Shown one piece after another: positions 1 through 8,310 of a DNA stretch of 64,000 nt. Below the pieces are notes generated by a model. The model worked only from the letters and a program-made list of their open reading frames with translations. It searched no databases and was not told the origin of the DNA. The first letter of the stretch is position 1, and each line of letters starts with the position of its first letter. Both the position numbers and the translations under genes were made by a program. This stretch comes from JBQTKD01 sp052389435 (GTDB lineage: Bacteria; Actinomycetota; Actinomycetes; Sporichthyales; Sporichthyaceae): NCBI GenBank assembly GCA_052389435.1, contig JBQTIB010000066.1, forward strand, positions 1-64,000, given 5' to 3'.

Positions 1-1
1 G

Positions 2-781
2 GTGCGCACCAACCCCGCCGTGAACGCCGACGCCATGCTCGCCCTGGCCCGCTGCGCGCTCGAGCACCTCCACACCGTCAACCCCGCCGGCACGCCCGCG
101 CACACCGTGAACATCTCCGTCGACCTCCCCGACCTCCTCGCCCACGACCAGGACCCCGACAACGGGGACACCGCGGGAACGGCCCGGCTGGAGAACGGCC
201 CCGGCATCCACCCCGAAACCCTGCGCCGGATCCTGTGCGACTCGGCCGCCGTGATCGTCGCCCACCACCGGGCCGGCAAACCCGGCACCTCGATGGACGT
301 CGGCCGGCGCACCCGCACCGTCCCGCCCCGCCTACGCCGCGCCCTGGTCCTGCGCGACGGCGGCTGCGGCGCACCCGGGTGCACCGCAACGAAATTCCTG
401 CACGCCCACCACGTGATCCACTGGTCCAAAGGCGGTCCAACGGCCCTGTGGAACCTGATCCTGCTCTGCACCGCCCACCACCTCGTGCACGAGGGCGGGT
501 TCACCGTCGAAGCCGACGGCCACGGCGCCTTCGCCTTCCACGCCCCCGACGCCACCGCCATCCCCCACCTCCCGCACCAGAGCGGCGGCAACCCCGCCAC
601 CGTCGCGGGCATGCACCCCGCAACCATCGGCCCGTGGACCGCGACCCCGCGCTGGTACGGCGAACGCCTCGACCTGCCCTACGCCGTCAACGTCCTGCTG
701 CTCGCCGAAGAACACGCCGCCAGACAACTCGAAAACGCTTCCGCGGAAGCGCCCGGCCCTACGGGAGCGGACCTGAACTGA
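2..781 (+). CDS. HNH endonuclease domain protein, 5'-truncated by window edge
   Basis: The visible 259 residues are the C-terminal part of what is probably a DUF222/HNH protein, a large actinobacterial family whose biological role is unclear. The HNH nuclease module lies at about residues 110-165. It shows RDGGC, CTATKFLHAHHVIHW, then the asparagine of ALWNLILLC and a final HHLVH; the two Cys pairs probably bind zinc. The true start is likely upstream of the window. Near the C-terminus the protein reads ENASAEA. This is encoded by a palindrome (736-751) that recurs in an unrelated transporter gene at 25.6 kb, so the tail carries a short insert-like element. The next gene is convergent. Confidence 0.8.
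   Translation: MRTNPAVNADAMLALARCALEHLHTVNPAGTPAHTVNISVDLPDLLAHDQDPDNGDTAGTARLENGPGIHPETLRRILCDSAAVIVAHHRAGKPGTSMDVGRRTRTVPPRLRRALVLRDGGCGAPGCTATKFLHAHHVIHWSKGGPTALWNLILLCTAHHLVHEGGFTVEADGHGAFAFHAPDATAIPHLPHQSGGNPATVAGMHPATIGPWTATPRWYGERLDLPYAVNVLLLAEEHAARQLENASAEAPGPTGADLN
736..751. repeat. Palindromic repeat copy 1 (inside CDS)
   Basis: The perfect 16-bp palindrome CGCTTCCGCGGAAGCG is preceded by GAAAA. The same 21 bases (here 731-751) occur at 25613-25633 in another gene, in both cases read as ENASAEA in the sense frame of the host gene. Confidence 0.75.
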
Positions 782-842
782 CCGGCCGCAGCCTAGGCGT
801 GTGCGGGCCTGGTTGCCCTGCACCGGCGGTGTACCCGCTGGG

Positions 843-1265
843 TCAATCCAGCGACGGAGCGTTCTGCACCCTGCGTTCGCGTAGGTCGGGCAGGTGCGCG
901 GCGGCGGTGGCGAAGTCGTTGTCGTCGTGTAGGACGAGCAGCCCGTGGTGCGCGGCGGTGGCGCAGATCAGCAGGTCGACCGCGGACATCGCACGGTGTG
1001 CTCCGGCGCGCAGGAGGGTGAATTGCGCGCCCTCGATCCACCGCCGCGCCGTTTTGTGGACGGGGACGTCGGGATAGAGCGTGTCGAACATGGCATTCAT
1101 CTGCTCGTACTCGTCCGCGGTGCGAGCCGAGCGGCGGAACTCCACGCGCTGCGGGTGGCACGTTCCGAGGGCGCCGGCGACGACCGCGTCCGACCAGGCG
1201 GTCACCAACTTCGGGTCGCGCATGAGCCGCCACAGACCCGAGGAGTCCAGCAGGTAGCGGATCAC
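843..1265 (-). CDS. vapC: PIN-domain ribonuclease toxin (VapC family)
   Basis: This 140-residue PIN domain protein has the expected length for VapC toxins, which are Mg-dependent endoribonucleases inhibited by VapB. The acidic residues fit the family: Asp7 (LLDSSG), Glu42 (QRVEF), Asp97 (SAVDLL) and Asp114-117 (HDDND). The GTG start is chosen because it overlaps the antitoxin stop by four bases (GTGA), the usual coupling in vapBC operons. The target RNA cannot be inferred. A VapC assignment is strong; toxicity is inferred from the family. Confidence 0.9.
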   Translation of the reverse strand: MIRYLLDSSGLWRLMRDPKLVTAWSDAVVAGALGTCHPQRVEFRRSARTADEYEQMNAMFDTLYPDVPVHKTARRWIEGAQFTLLRAGAHRAMSAVDLLICATAAHHGLLVLHDDNDFATAAAHLPDLRERRVQNAPSLD

Positions 1266-1483
1266 GCTCCGGGATGCTTCTCGGCCTCGCGCATTCGCTT
1301 CCAGCCTTCGTAGTCCCAACGCTGGGCCGACGTCGCGGCGCGCTCGAGTGCTTCGAGGCGGCGGTGCCTGGCGGCGTACTCGCGCAGGGCGAGATTGACG
1401 GTGTCCTTCTTGGTCCGGGCACCGGACAGTCGCATGGCCTCGGCCAAGGCCTCGTCGTCGAGGTCGATCTGCGTGACCGCCAC
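1262..1483 (-). CDS. vapB: VapB-type antitoxin
   Basis: A 73-residue protein directly upstream of and overlapping the PIN toxin gene. The N-terminal part (VTQIDLDDEALAEAMRLSG, then KKDTVNLALREYA) matches the ribbon-helix-helix pattern of type II VapB antitoxins (VapB_2/MazE-like group), which bind DNA as dimers and use the C-terminal tail to block the toxin. The reading frame continues far upstream, but the GTG at 1481-1483 follows an AAGGGGG ribosome binding site and gives the canonical antitoxin length. The operon is probably autoregulated by the complex. Confidence 0.85.
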   Translation of the reverse strand: MAVTQIDLDDEALAEAMRLSGARTKKDTVNLALREYAARHRRLEALERAATSAQRWDYEGWKRMREAEKHPGA

Positions 1484-1689
1484 CCGTACCCCCTTGTGGA
1501 CGATGTTGGCGACCCATGTACAAGAGGTATTGAACGGGGGTACGGGGACGGGCGAGCGAGGGCGCGCGCTTTGCGGGTCTTTGGCCCACCTGACCTGGAA
1601 TGTCCCATCCGCGGGTAGTGGGCCAGGCCCGCGTGCTCCTAGCGTGGCCGTGAAGATCGACTTCGGTCGAGAGCGGATCACCCGGGGGG

Positions 1690-2712
1690 GTGCGGATGCG
1701 CGGCGTACTCGCCGCGGGGGTTGCGACGGCCTGCGCCGCCGCGCTCCTGCTGGTGCTCGCGATGGGCGTGCTCGTGCTGCCGCGGTCCGCGTCGGCCGCC
1801 GCGGCCGTCGGAACCGCCGTCCCGGTGGAGTACCGCGCGCTGATCAAGGCCCCCGGCGCGAAGTGCCCCGCGATCACCGCGCCGCTGCTGGCCGCCCAAC
1901 TCGACGCGGAGAGCAACTTCAATCCGCGCGTCGTCAGCCGGGTCGGCGCGATGGGCATCGCGCAGTTCATGCCGGGCACCTGGAAGTACTTCGCCCGCGA
2001 CGTCGACGGCAACGGCCGCGCGAGCGCCTTCGACCCCGCCGACGCCATCGACGCGCAGGCACGCCACATGTGCGAGCTCTACCGAACGGCCGTCGCCTCC
2101 GGCATTCCCGGCGACCCCGTCGAGCTGGCGCTGGCCGGATACAACGCCGGCTGGGGCGCGGTGAAGAAGTACAACGGCATCCCGAAGTACCGCGAGACCC
2201 AGGGCTACGTGCGCCGCATCGTGAGCTCGATCGATCGCTTCACCCTCGAGGTCGCCGAGTTCGGCCGCGGCTACGGCGGCGTCTACGCCGACGCCTGGAC
2301 GGGCCCGCTGGCCCGGGCCAACCCGCGAGGTTCCGCGGAGGCCGTGGAGTGGGCGCGCGCGCAGGTGGCGAACCCGTCGAAGAACTGGTTCAACCTCTGC
2401 CTCAACTTCGTCGCCCAGGCCTACGGCTGGCGCAACTCCGGCGTTCACTACGCCATCGACCACTTCGCCGTCGGCCCCGAGAACCAACGCTTCCGCAACG
2501 ACCGCAACCCCCCACCCGGCGCCCTGATGTTCTGGGACACCGGCCGCCGGGCGGGCCACGTCGCGCTCTCGCTCGGCGGCGGGCAGATCGCCAGCAACGA
2601 CATCGTCCGCTACGGGCGCATCGACGTCGTCGACGCCTCCGCCCCCGAGCGGGAGTGGGGTGCGACCTATCTCGGCTGGACCGTCCCGTACTTCCCGCAG
2701 GGCAAGGGATAG
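1690..2712 (+). CDS. Secreted lytic transglycosylase with C-terminal NlpC/P60- or CHAP-like domain
   Basis: The 340-residue protein begins with a signal peptide or signal anchor (hydrophobic residues about 10-38, ending ASA). A transglycosylase SLT domain follows, with likely catalytic Glu74 in AQLDAESNFNP and the conserved MGIAQFMPGTW and ALAGYNAGWGAV motifs. The last ~120 residues look like a cysteine peptidase/amidase fold (LCLNFVAQAYGW supplying Cys and GHVALSLGGGQ supplying His), as in actinobacterial peptidoglycan hydrolases. It would cleave glycan strands, and possibly peptide stems, outside the membrane. The start is GTG (1690) after a G-rich stretch; ATG 1696 is the alternative. Confidence 0.85.
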   Translation: MRMRGVLAAGVATACAAALLLVLAMGVLVLPRSASAAAAVGTAVPVEYRALIKAPGAKCPAITAPLLAAQLDAESNFNPRVVSRVGAMGIAQFMPGTWKYFARDVDGNGRASAFDPADAIDAQARHMCELYRTAVASGIPGDPVELALAGYNAGWGAVKKYNGIPKYRETQGYVRRIVSSIDRFTLEVAEFGRGYGGVYADAWTGPLARANPRGSAEAVEWARAQVANPSKNWFNLCLNFVAQAYGWRNSGVHYAIDHFAVGPENQRFRNDRNPPPGALMFWDTGRRAGHVALSLGGGQIASNDIVRYGRIDVVDASAPEREWGATYLGWTVPYFPQGKG

Positions 2713-2753
2713 CCGGGCCCGCGGTATCTACGATGGAGGCGGGGGGAGGCGCA

Positions 2754-3425
2754 GTGGATTCCTCGGACGGCGAGTGGGTCGAGCTCGAGCAGCCCGACGG
2801 GGTGCTGCGACGCCTCTGGCGGCCCGACGAGCAACCCGCCTCGCCCGACGGCACCTTCGGCACCTGGTACGTGGTGACCCTCGACGGCGTCGACCGGCTG
2901 GAGTGGTTCTCGCGCGGGACCTTCGCCGCGGTGCCCGTTGCCCCAGCCCCGACGAGGCTCGCGCCCGAGCCCGCTGCGGAGCCCGTCGAGCGAGGGCTGT
3001 TCACCCGCCGCTTCGTCGTCGGTTGGACCCTTGCGGCGACGGCGACCGCCGCGCTCGTGATCGGCGTCGGCGGACTCGGCGGCGGCGGCTCGGAGTACGT
3101 CCCCCCGACGGCGGCCGAACTCGCACCGGAGATCGGGGTCTCCTTCGGCCGCTTCGCGATCGAGGACGACGTCTTCGACGGCCGCAGCGGCGGCGTGCCG
3201 GTCACCATCGTCAACCTGGGCCGAACCACCCGAACGTTCTGGACCACGATCGAGGCGGTGGGACCCGGCGGCGTGCTCGCGACCGAAACGCTCGCCGTGC
3301 GGCAACTGCGGGCAGGGGAGGCGACGACGCGATCGGCGTTCGCGGACGTCCCGAACCTCGACGGCCTCGCGGCGGCGACGTTCGCCGTGACCCGTACCGC
3401 CGGCACTCCGCCGCCGGTGACCTGA
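2754..3425 (+). CDS. Single-pass membrane protein of unknown function
   Basis: I do not recognise a family. The N-terminal ~80 residues are hydrophilic and tryptophan-rich (GEWVELEQPDGVLRRLWRPD, GTWYVVTLDGVDRLEW). One membrane span follows (FVVGWTLAATATAALVIGVG), then a ~120-residue outer domain that resembles a beta-sandwich of the DUF4352 or FxLYD kind, judged only by its alternating hydrophobic pattern. The GTG at 2754 is chosen because GGGGGGAGG lies four bases upstream; ATG 2733 is in frame but lacks such a site. It follows the lytic transglycosylase by 41 bases and may be cotranscribed. Confidence 0.7.
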   Translation: MDSSDGEWVELEQPDGVLRRLWRPDEQPASPDGTFGTWYVVTLDGVDRLEWFSRGTFAAVPVAPAPTRLAPEPAAEPVERGLFTRRFVVGWTLAATATAALVIGVGGLGGGGSEYVPPTAAELAPEIGVSFGRFAIEDDVFDGRSGGVPVTIVNLGRTTRTFWTTIEAVGPGGVLATETLAVRQLRAGEATTRSAFADVPNLDGLAAATFAVTRTAGTPPPVT

Positions 3426-3690
3426 CGGGCGCGCCGTTGTGCCGAGCCGACGCGAGGACAGCGGGGCGTTGCAGTCGGCTCGGGAAGCCAAGCAGCAGGC
3501 CCTCGATGCAATCTGGACGGAACCGGCAATCGGCTGAGCGGGTGGCGTCCGCTCAGCCCGTTGCTGCTGACGATCCGTCAGGACCCTGCGAGCTCGTTCG
3601 ACGGCGCGAGGATGGCGTCGATGGGTCAGGCGGATTTCAAGGGAACGTCGACGGGCGCCACACGTCAGAGGTTGAGCAGCCGCAGGCGTA

Positions 3691-5211
3691 TCAGGCCTTC
3701 TTCTGTGCGCTCGCCCGCGGCGGGTTGTCCTGCTTCGACTTCGGGTCCTTCTCGTTCTGCTTGGCCCGAACGCCGTCCTCGATGTTCTCGCCCAGCGACT
3801 TGTCGACGTTGCGCCAGTACTGGAACGCACGATCGAGGATCGGCTCGCTCACGCCGTTGAGCAGGTGCCCCACGACGTTGTCCACCAGGCGTTCGCGGGC
3901 CGCGTCGTCGAGGACGTCGCGGACCATCGTGCCCGCCTGGCCCCAGTCGTCGTCGTCCTCGCGCAGCGTGTACGCGGTGCGGACCATCTCCCCGTCCGCC
4001 GCCCACACGGCGCTCTCCGGGTACTGCTGCGGATTGGCGGCCGGACCGCCGTAGGAGTTCGGCGCGTACACCGGATCGGTGACGTTGGCGACCCGCATCG
4101 CGCCGTCCTTGGAGTAGGAGTTCATCGGGCAGCGCGGAGCGTTCACCGGAATCTGCTGGTAGTTCACGCCAAGACGCGCGCGATGGGAGTCGGCGTAGGC
4201 GAAGCCGCGCGCCAGCAGCATCTTGTCCGGCGAGAGCCCGGTGCCCGGCACCATGTTGTTGGGTTGGAACGCCGCCTGCTCCATCTCGGTGTGATAGTCC
4301 GTCACATTCCGGTTGAGCGTCATCGTCCCGACCGGGATCAGCGGGTAGTCCCCGTGCGGCCAGACCTTGGTCAGATCGAAGGGATTGAACCGGTAGGTCT
4401 TCGCGTCCTCGAACGGCATGATCTGCATCTTCAGCGTCCAGGACGGGAACGTCCCGGCTTCGAGGTGTTCCCACAGGTCGCGCTGGTGGTAGTCGGTGTC
4501 GATCGCGGCCATCTGGTCGGCCTCGTCCTGGGTGAAGAACTCGATGCCCTGGTCGGTGACGAAGTGGTACTTCACCCAGAACCGCTCCTCGGCCGCGTTG
4601 ACCCAGAGATAGGTGTGCGAGGAGTACCCGTTCATGTGCCGCCAGGTGCGCGGGATGCCGCGATCGCCCATCAGCCACGTCACCTGGTGGGCCGACTCCG
4701 GGGAGAGGGTCCAGAAGTCCCACTGCATGTCGTGGTCGCGCAGGTTGTTGCCGGCGCGGCGCTTCTGCGAGCGGATGAAGTGCTGGAACTTCATCGGATC
4801 CCGCACGAAGAACACCGGGGTGTTGTTGCCGACGAGGTCGAAGTTGCCCTCGGGCGTGTAGAACTTCAGCGCGAACCCGCGCGGGTCGCGCCAGGTGTCG
4901 GGGGAGCCGCGTTCGCCGGCCACGGTGGAGAACCGGGCGAGCATCTCGGTGCGCGCGCCGGGCTGGAAGACCGCGGCCTTGGTGTACCGGGAGACGTCTT
5001 CGGTGACCTCGAACGTGCCGAAGGCTCCGCCGCCCTTCGCGTGCGGCTGGCGCTCGACGATCCGCTCGCGGTTGAACTGGGCCATCTGCTCGAGCAGGTA
5101 GTGGTCCTGGAGCAGGATCGGGCCGTCGGGGCCGATAGTCAGGGAGTGTTCGTCGCTGGCGACGGGAATTCCGGCGTCGGTGGTGGTTGGCGCAATGGCG
5201 TGGGTGGTCAT
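3691..5211 (-). CDS. katA: Heme catalase (small-subunit clade)
   Basis: The 506-residue protein matches monofunctional heme catalases, which convert hydrogen peroxide to water and oxygen. Visible landmarks are the distal His57 in VERQPHAKGGGAFG, Asn129/130 in NFDLVGNNTPVFFVRD, and the proximal heme tyrosine in RGFAYADSHRARLG at about residue 340. The length fits clade 3 enzymes, and the Lys/Ala-rich tail is ordinary. It is transcribed away from the heme-acquisition operon, with a 146-bp shared promoter region. This suggests linked supply of the heme cofactor and peroxide defence, although shared regulation is only inferred. Confidence 0.97.
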   Translation of the reverse strand: MTTHAIAPTTTDAGIPVASDEHSLTIGPDGPILLQDHYLLEQMAQFNRERIVERQPHAKGGGAFGTFEVTEDVSRYTKAAVFQPGARTEMLARFSTVAGERGSPDTWRDPRGFALKFYTPEGNFDLVGNNTPVFFVRDPMKFQHFIRSQKRRAGNNLRDHDMQWDFWTLSPESAHQVTWLMGDRGIPRTWRHMNGYSSHTYLWVNAAEERFWVKYHFVTDQGIEFFTQDEADQMAAIDTDYHQRDLWEHLEAGTFPSWTLKMQIMPFEDAKTYRFNPFDLTKVWPHGDYPLIPVGTMTLNRNVTDYHTEMEQAAFQPNNMVPGTGLSPDKMLLARGFAYADSHRARLGVNYQQIPVNAPRCPMNSYSKDGAMRVANVTDPVYAPNSYGGPAANPQQYPESAVWAADGEMVRTAYTLREDDDDWGQAGTMVRDVLDDAARERLVDNVVGHLLNGVSEPILDRAFQYWRNVDKSLGENIEDGVRAKQNEKDPKSKQDNPPRASAQKKA

Positions 5212-5317
5212 GCAGGAACCTCCGGTCCCGGGCGAGGACTGACTCCCGCCCCCTACCCGAGTCCCCGCGATCCACCGGATTTGACACCCGTCGACCCCGC
5301 GTTGTTCTCTCGGTGCA

Positions 5318-5333
5318 CTTAGGGCCGCCTAAG
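5318..5333. promoter_or_regulatory. Candidate iron/heme-responsive operator
   Basis: Perfect inverted repeat CTTAGG-N4-CCTAAG lies 25 bases before the hmuT start, in the katA/hmuT divergent region. TTAGG/CCTAA half-sites resemble those of DtxR/IdeR iron boxes, but the 4-base spacing is shorter than the classical 19-bp site, so the regulator is uncertain. Confidence 0.45.
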
Positions 5334-5357
5334 CGATGGATCGCGCGAGGAGCCGCA

Positions 5358-6458
5358 GTGGCGCAGGTACGGCTTCGCCCGGCGGCGCACGTCGCACTCG
5401 CCGCCGCGGTCCTCGCCGGGCTCGCGGCCTGCGGCGACGCACGGACCGCCGCCGCCCCGGACCCCCTACCGGTCCTCGCCGCCGACGCGACCGTCCCGGC
5501 GACGCCCGGCGCGCCGCGCGCCTGCACGGGCCCGGCCACCGCCCTCGCGCCGTCGACGGTGGTCCCGATCGTCGAGAACGCCACGCCCGCGCTGCCCGTC
5601 GCCGTCGCCGACGCCCGTGGGAAGACCGTGAACGTGGCCTCGGCCGAGCGAGTGCTGGCACTCGGCGGCTCCGGCACCCTGGCCACCACCGTCCACGCGC
5701 TCGGCCTCGGCAAGCGCCTCGTCGGGCGGGACAACGCGACGCTGCTGCCCGAGCTGATCGACCTGCCGACGGTCACCTCGGGCGCGCACGAACTCTCGGC
5801 CGAGGCGATCCTGAACCTGCGCCCGGACCTGGTGCTCCTCGACCCGCAGGTCGGGCCGCCCGAGACGATCGGACAGCTCGAGTCCTCCGGGATCGCGGTC
5901 CTCGCGATCGCCGGCGAGCCGAGGGCCGCGGCGATCGGGGCGCAGATCGGGCAGGTCGCCGCCGCCTTCGGGCTGGCCGACCTCGGTGCGAAGCTCGCGC
6001 AGCGGGTGGACGCCGAACTCGCCGCAGTGCGCCGGCGCGTTGCCGCCCTCGTGCCCGCCGACTCCGCGCAGCGCCTGCGCATGGCCTTCCTCTACCTGCG
6101 GGGCAGTTCCGGCACCTACGTCTGGCTGGGTCGGGACTCCGGCGCGGACGAACTGATCGCCACCCTGAACGGCGTGGACGTCGCCGCCGAAGCGGGCATT
6201 CCCTCCCGCACGCCGCTCAACGCCGAGGCGGTCGTCGCCGTCGCCCCGCAGCTGCTGCTGGTCATGACCGCGGGGCTGCAGTCGGTCGGCGGCGTCGAGG
6301 GGCTGAAGAAGGTCGTGGGGATCGCCGAGACCGAGGTGGCGCGGACCGGATGCGTCGTCGACGTTCCCGACCACCTGGTGCTCGCGTTCGGGCCCATGTA
6401 CCCCGCGGTGCTCGACGCGCTGGTCGCCGCGGTCTACGAACGCGCCGCGCCGGCATGA
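5358..6458 (+). CDS. hmuT: Hemin/iron-chelate binding lipoprotein of ABC importer (HmuT-like)
   Basis: This 366-residue periplasmic-binding-protein-like lipoprotein has a signal sequence ending in the lipobox LAAC, so it should be anchored to the outer face of the membrane. The core (RVLALGGSGTLATTVHALG, PDLVLLDPQVGPPETI, LRMAFLYLRGSSGTYVWLGRDSGADELI) fits the class III metal/heme binding proteins typified by HmuT. GTG 5358 is preceded by GAGGAG at 5347-5352. It is followed after 28 bases by the ATPase gene; the permease gene normally found between them is absent. Substrate heme is inferred from family and from the HugZ-like third gene. Confidence 0.85.
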   Translation: MAQVRLRPAAHVALAAAVLAGLAACGDARTAAAPDPLPVLAADATVPATPGAPRACTGPATALAPSTVVPIVENATPALPVAVADARGKTVNVASAERVLALGGSGTLATTVHALGLGKRLVGRDNATLLPELIDLPTVTSGAHELSAEAILNLRPDLVLLDPQVGPPETIGQLESSGIAVLAIAGEPRAAAIGAQIGQVAAAFGLADLGAKLAQRVDAELAAVRRRVAALVPADSAQRLRMAFLYLRGSSGTYVWLGRDSGADELIATLNGVDVAAEAGIPSRTPLNAEAVVAVAPQLLLVMTAGLQSVGGVEGLKKVVGIAETEVARTGCVVDVPDHLVLAFGPMYPAVLDALVAAVYERAAPA

Positions 6459-6486
6459 TCGTCTCGCCCACCGCAGGAGGTCCCAG

Positions 6487-7350
6487 ATGAGCTTGTTCGG
6501 ACGCGCGTTCCGGCTGCCCGCAGCCACCCTGCCCGGGCAGACAGTGCTCGCCGCCGAGGGCGTCACGGTGAGCCTGGGCGGGCACCAGATCCTCCGCGGA
6601 GTGGACCTCGCGGTGCGCGCCGGCGAGGTCCTGGCCCTCGTCGGACCCAACGGCGCGGGCAAGTCCACGCTCCTGGCCGCGATGACCGGGGACGTCGACT
6701 CCGGCGGCCGGGTGCTCGTCGACGGCGCGCCGATCGGCGACTGGACCGCCCGCGAACTGGCCGTGCGCCGCGGCGTGCTCACCCAGCGCATCGAGGTGAC
6801 CTTCCCGTTCAGTTCGGTCGACGTCGTCCGCATGGGCCGCGCGCCCTGGGCGGGGACTCCGGCCGAGGACTGGGACGACTACGTCGTGGCCGAGGCCATG
6901 GCCGAGGCCGAGGTGCTGCACCTCGCGGCGCGCACGTTCAACACCCTCTCCGGCGGCGAACGGGCCCGCACCGGGTTCGCCCGCGTCCTCGCCCAGGAGC
7001 CGTCGCTGCTGATGCTCGACGAGCCCACGGCCGCGCTCGACGTGAAGCACCAGGAGTCCCTGATGCGCCTCGTTCGGGCCCGCGCGGCCCGGGGCGACGC
7101 GTTCGTCGTCGTCATGCACGACCTTGGGCTCGCCGCCGCCTACGCCGACGAAATCGCCGTCATGTCCACCGGCCGGATCGCCGCGGTGGGACCACCCGCA
7201 CAGGTGCTGACCAGCGAACTTCTGTCCTCGGTGTACGAACACCCGATCGAGGTGTGGAAGCATCCGCGTACCGGCGAGGTCGTCGTGCTGCCCGTCCGGC
7301 ACGCTCTTCTCGACAAAGTGTCGCAAAAAGAGGGACACTCCTACTTCTGA
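6487..7350 (+). CDS. hmuV: Heme ABC transporter ATP-binding protein (HmuV-like)
   Basis: A 287-residue ABC ATPase. It has Walker A GPNGAGKST at residues 53-61, an LSGGE signature near 157, Walker B LLMLDEPT near 175 and the switch His in VMHDLG. The length and the pattern GVTVSLGGHQILRGVDL match HmuV/BtuD-type ATPases of heme and siderophore importers. AGGAGGT at 6475-6481 precedes the ATG. It should energise uptake of the ligand delivered by the upstream lipoprotein, but no permease gene accompanies it, so it must pair with one encoded elsewhere or has lost its partner. Confidence 0.9.
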   Translation: MSLFGRAFRLPAATLPGQTVLAAEGVTVSLGGHQILRGVDLAVRAGEVLALVGPNGAGKSTLLAAMTGDVDSGGRVLVDGAPIGDWTARELAVRRGVLTQRIEVTFPFSSVDVVRMGRAPWAGTPAEDWDDYVVAEAMAEAEVLHLAARTFNTLSGGERARTGFARVLAQEPSLLMLDEPTAALDVKHQESLMRLVRARAARGDAFVVVMHDLGLAAAYADEIAVMSTGRIAAVGPPAQVLTSELLSSVYEHPIEVWKHPRTGEVVVLPVRHALLDKVSQKEGHSYF

Positions 7351-7400
7351 TCCACAGCCACCCCCGGACGGGTGGACCCCAGCGAGACGGAGTGCGGCGG

Positions 7401-8234
7401 ATGAGCGAGTTCTACGGCGGCCACAGGGTTCCGATGGAGTCCAAGCCGCAGACGGCGGCAACCCTGCGGGCCACGGTGAACCTGCACGGCGAACCCACCG
7501 ACGCCGAGCGGTCCCGCACCCTGATGGCCGCCAAGGCCTTCGGTTCGCTGGCCACCATGAGCACCGAGTGCCCGGGCTTCCCGTTCGGCTCGCTCGTCGG
7601 GTACGCCGTCGACGACCTCGGCCGCCCCCTGCTGCTCCTGTCGCAGATCGCCGAGCACTCCCGCAACATGGCCGCCAACCCGGCGGCGTCGCTGATGGTC
7701 GCCGAGCACGACGGCGGCAACAACCTGCTCGCGCTCGCCCGCGTCACCCTCGTCGGGGAGTGCCGCAAGGTCGAGGGCGAAGAGCACCAGGTCGTGCTCG
7801 ACCGGTACATGGAAGCCCACCCGACGGCCTTCTACTCCGCGTTCAAGGACTTCCACATCTGGCGCCTCGAGGTCGACAACGTCCGGTACGTCGGCGGGTT
7901 CGGGCGCATGAGCTGGGTGACCGCGGACGCCTACCGCGACGCCGAACCGGACACCCTGCTCGACGCCGCAGAGCGGATCGTCACGCACATGAACGACGAC
8001 CACTCCGACGCCCTCGTCGACTACTGCCGCGCGTTCGGCCGCCTCGAGGCCGTCTCGGCCGAGATGGTCGGGGTGGACCGGTACGGCATGGACATCCTCG
8101 CCAGCCTCGAGGGCGAGGAGAACAAGCGGGCGGTCCGCGTCAACTTCACCGAGCAGACCGACGACACCGACGCCGTCCGTCAGCAGACGATCGCACTTCT
8201 GCGCGAGGCGCGCGCCCAACTCGCCGCGGGCTGA
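7401..8234 (+). CDS. HugZ/HutZ-type heme utilisation protein (PNPOx-like fold plus DUF2470)
   Basis: 277 residues. The N-terminal two thirds are a split-barrel flavin-reductase/PNPOx-like domain (FGSLATMSTECPGFPFGSLV, MAANPAASLMVAEHD). The C-terminal ~80 residues are a DUF2470 domain with the characteristic RIVTHMNDDHSDALVDYCR. This architecture is that of HugZ/HutZ proteins, which bind and in some cases degrade heme; His in THMNDDH is the likely heme-contact region by family knowledge. The gene sits 50 bp behind hmuV, supporting a role in releasing iron from imported heme. An in-frame GTG at 7392 is an alternative start. Confidence 0.82.
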   Translation: MSEFYGGHRVPMESKPQTAATLRATVNLHGEPTDAERSRTLMAAKAFGSLATMSTECPGFPFGSLVGYAVDDLGRPLLLLSQIAEHSRNMAANPAASLMVAEHDGGNNLLALARVTLVGECRKVEGEEHQVVLDRYMEAHPTAFYSAFKDFHIWRLEVDNVRYVGGFGRMSWVTADAYRDAEPDTLLDAAERIVTHMNDDHSDALVDYCRAFGRLEAVSAEMVGVDRYGMDILASLEGEENKRAVRVNFTEQTDDTDAVRQQTIALLREARAQLAAG

Positions 8235-8246
8235 AAAACGTCGTAG

Positions 8247-8288
8247 CGTCCGACCGAGCGCGGCCCATGGGCCGCGTGTGGTCGGACG
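8247..8288. terminator. Long hairpin, member 1 of GCGTCCG repeat family
   Basis: Arms CGTCCGACC and GGTCGGACG enclose a second palindrome GCGGCCCATGGGCCGC. It starts 12 bases after the HugZ-like stop and probably terminates that operon. The left flank GTAGCGTCCGA is shared with a hairpin at 55.7 kb. Confidence 0.65.
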
Positions 8289-8310
8289 TTCGCCCGCCTC
8301 GAACCTCGGG

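Noticed and set aside
5281..5286. TTGACA as a -35 element for hmuT
   Set aside because: No acceptable -10 hexamer is found 16-18 bases downstream, so I do not call a promoter.
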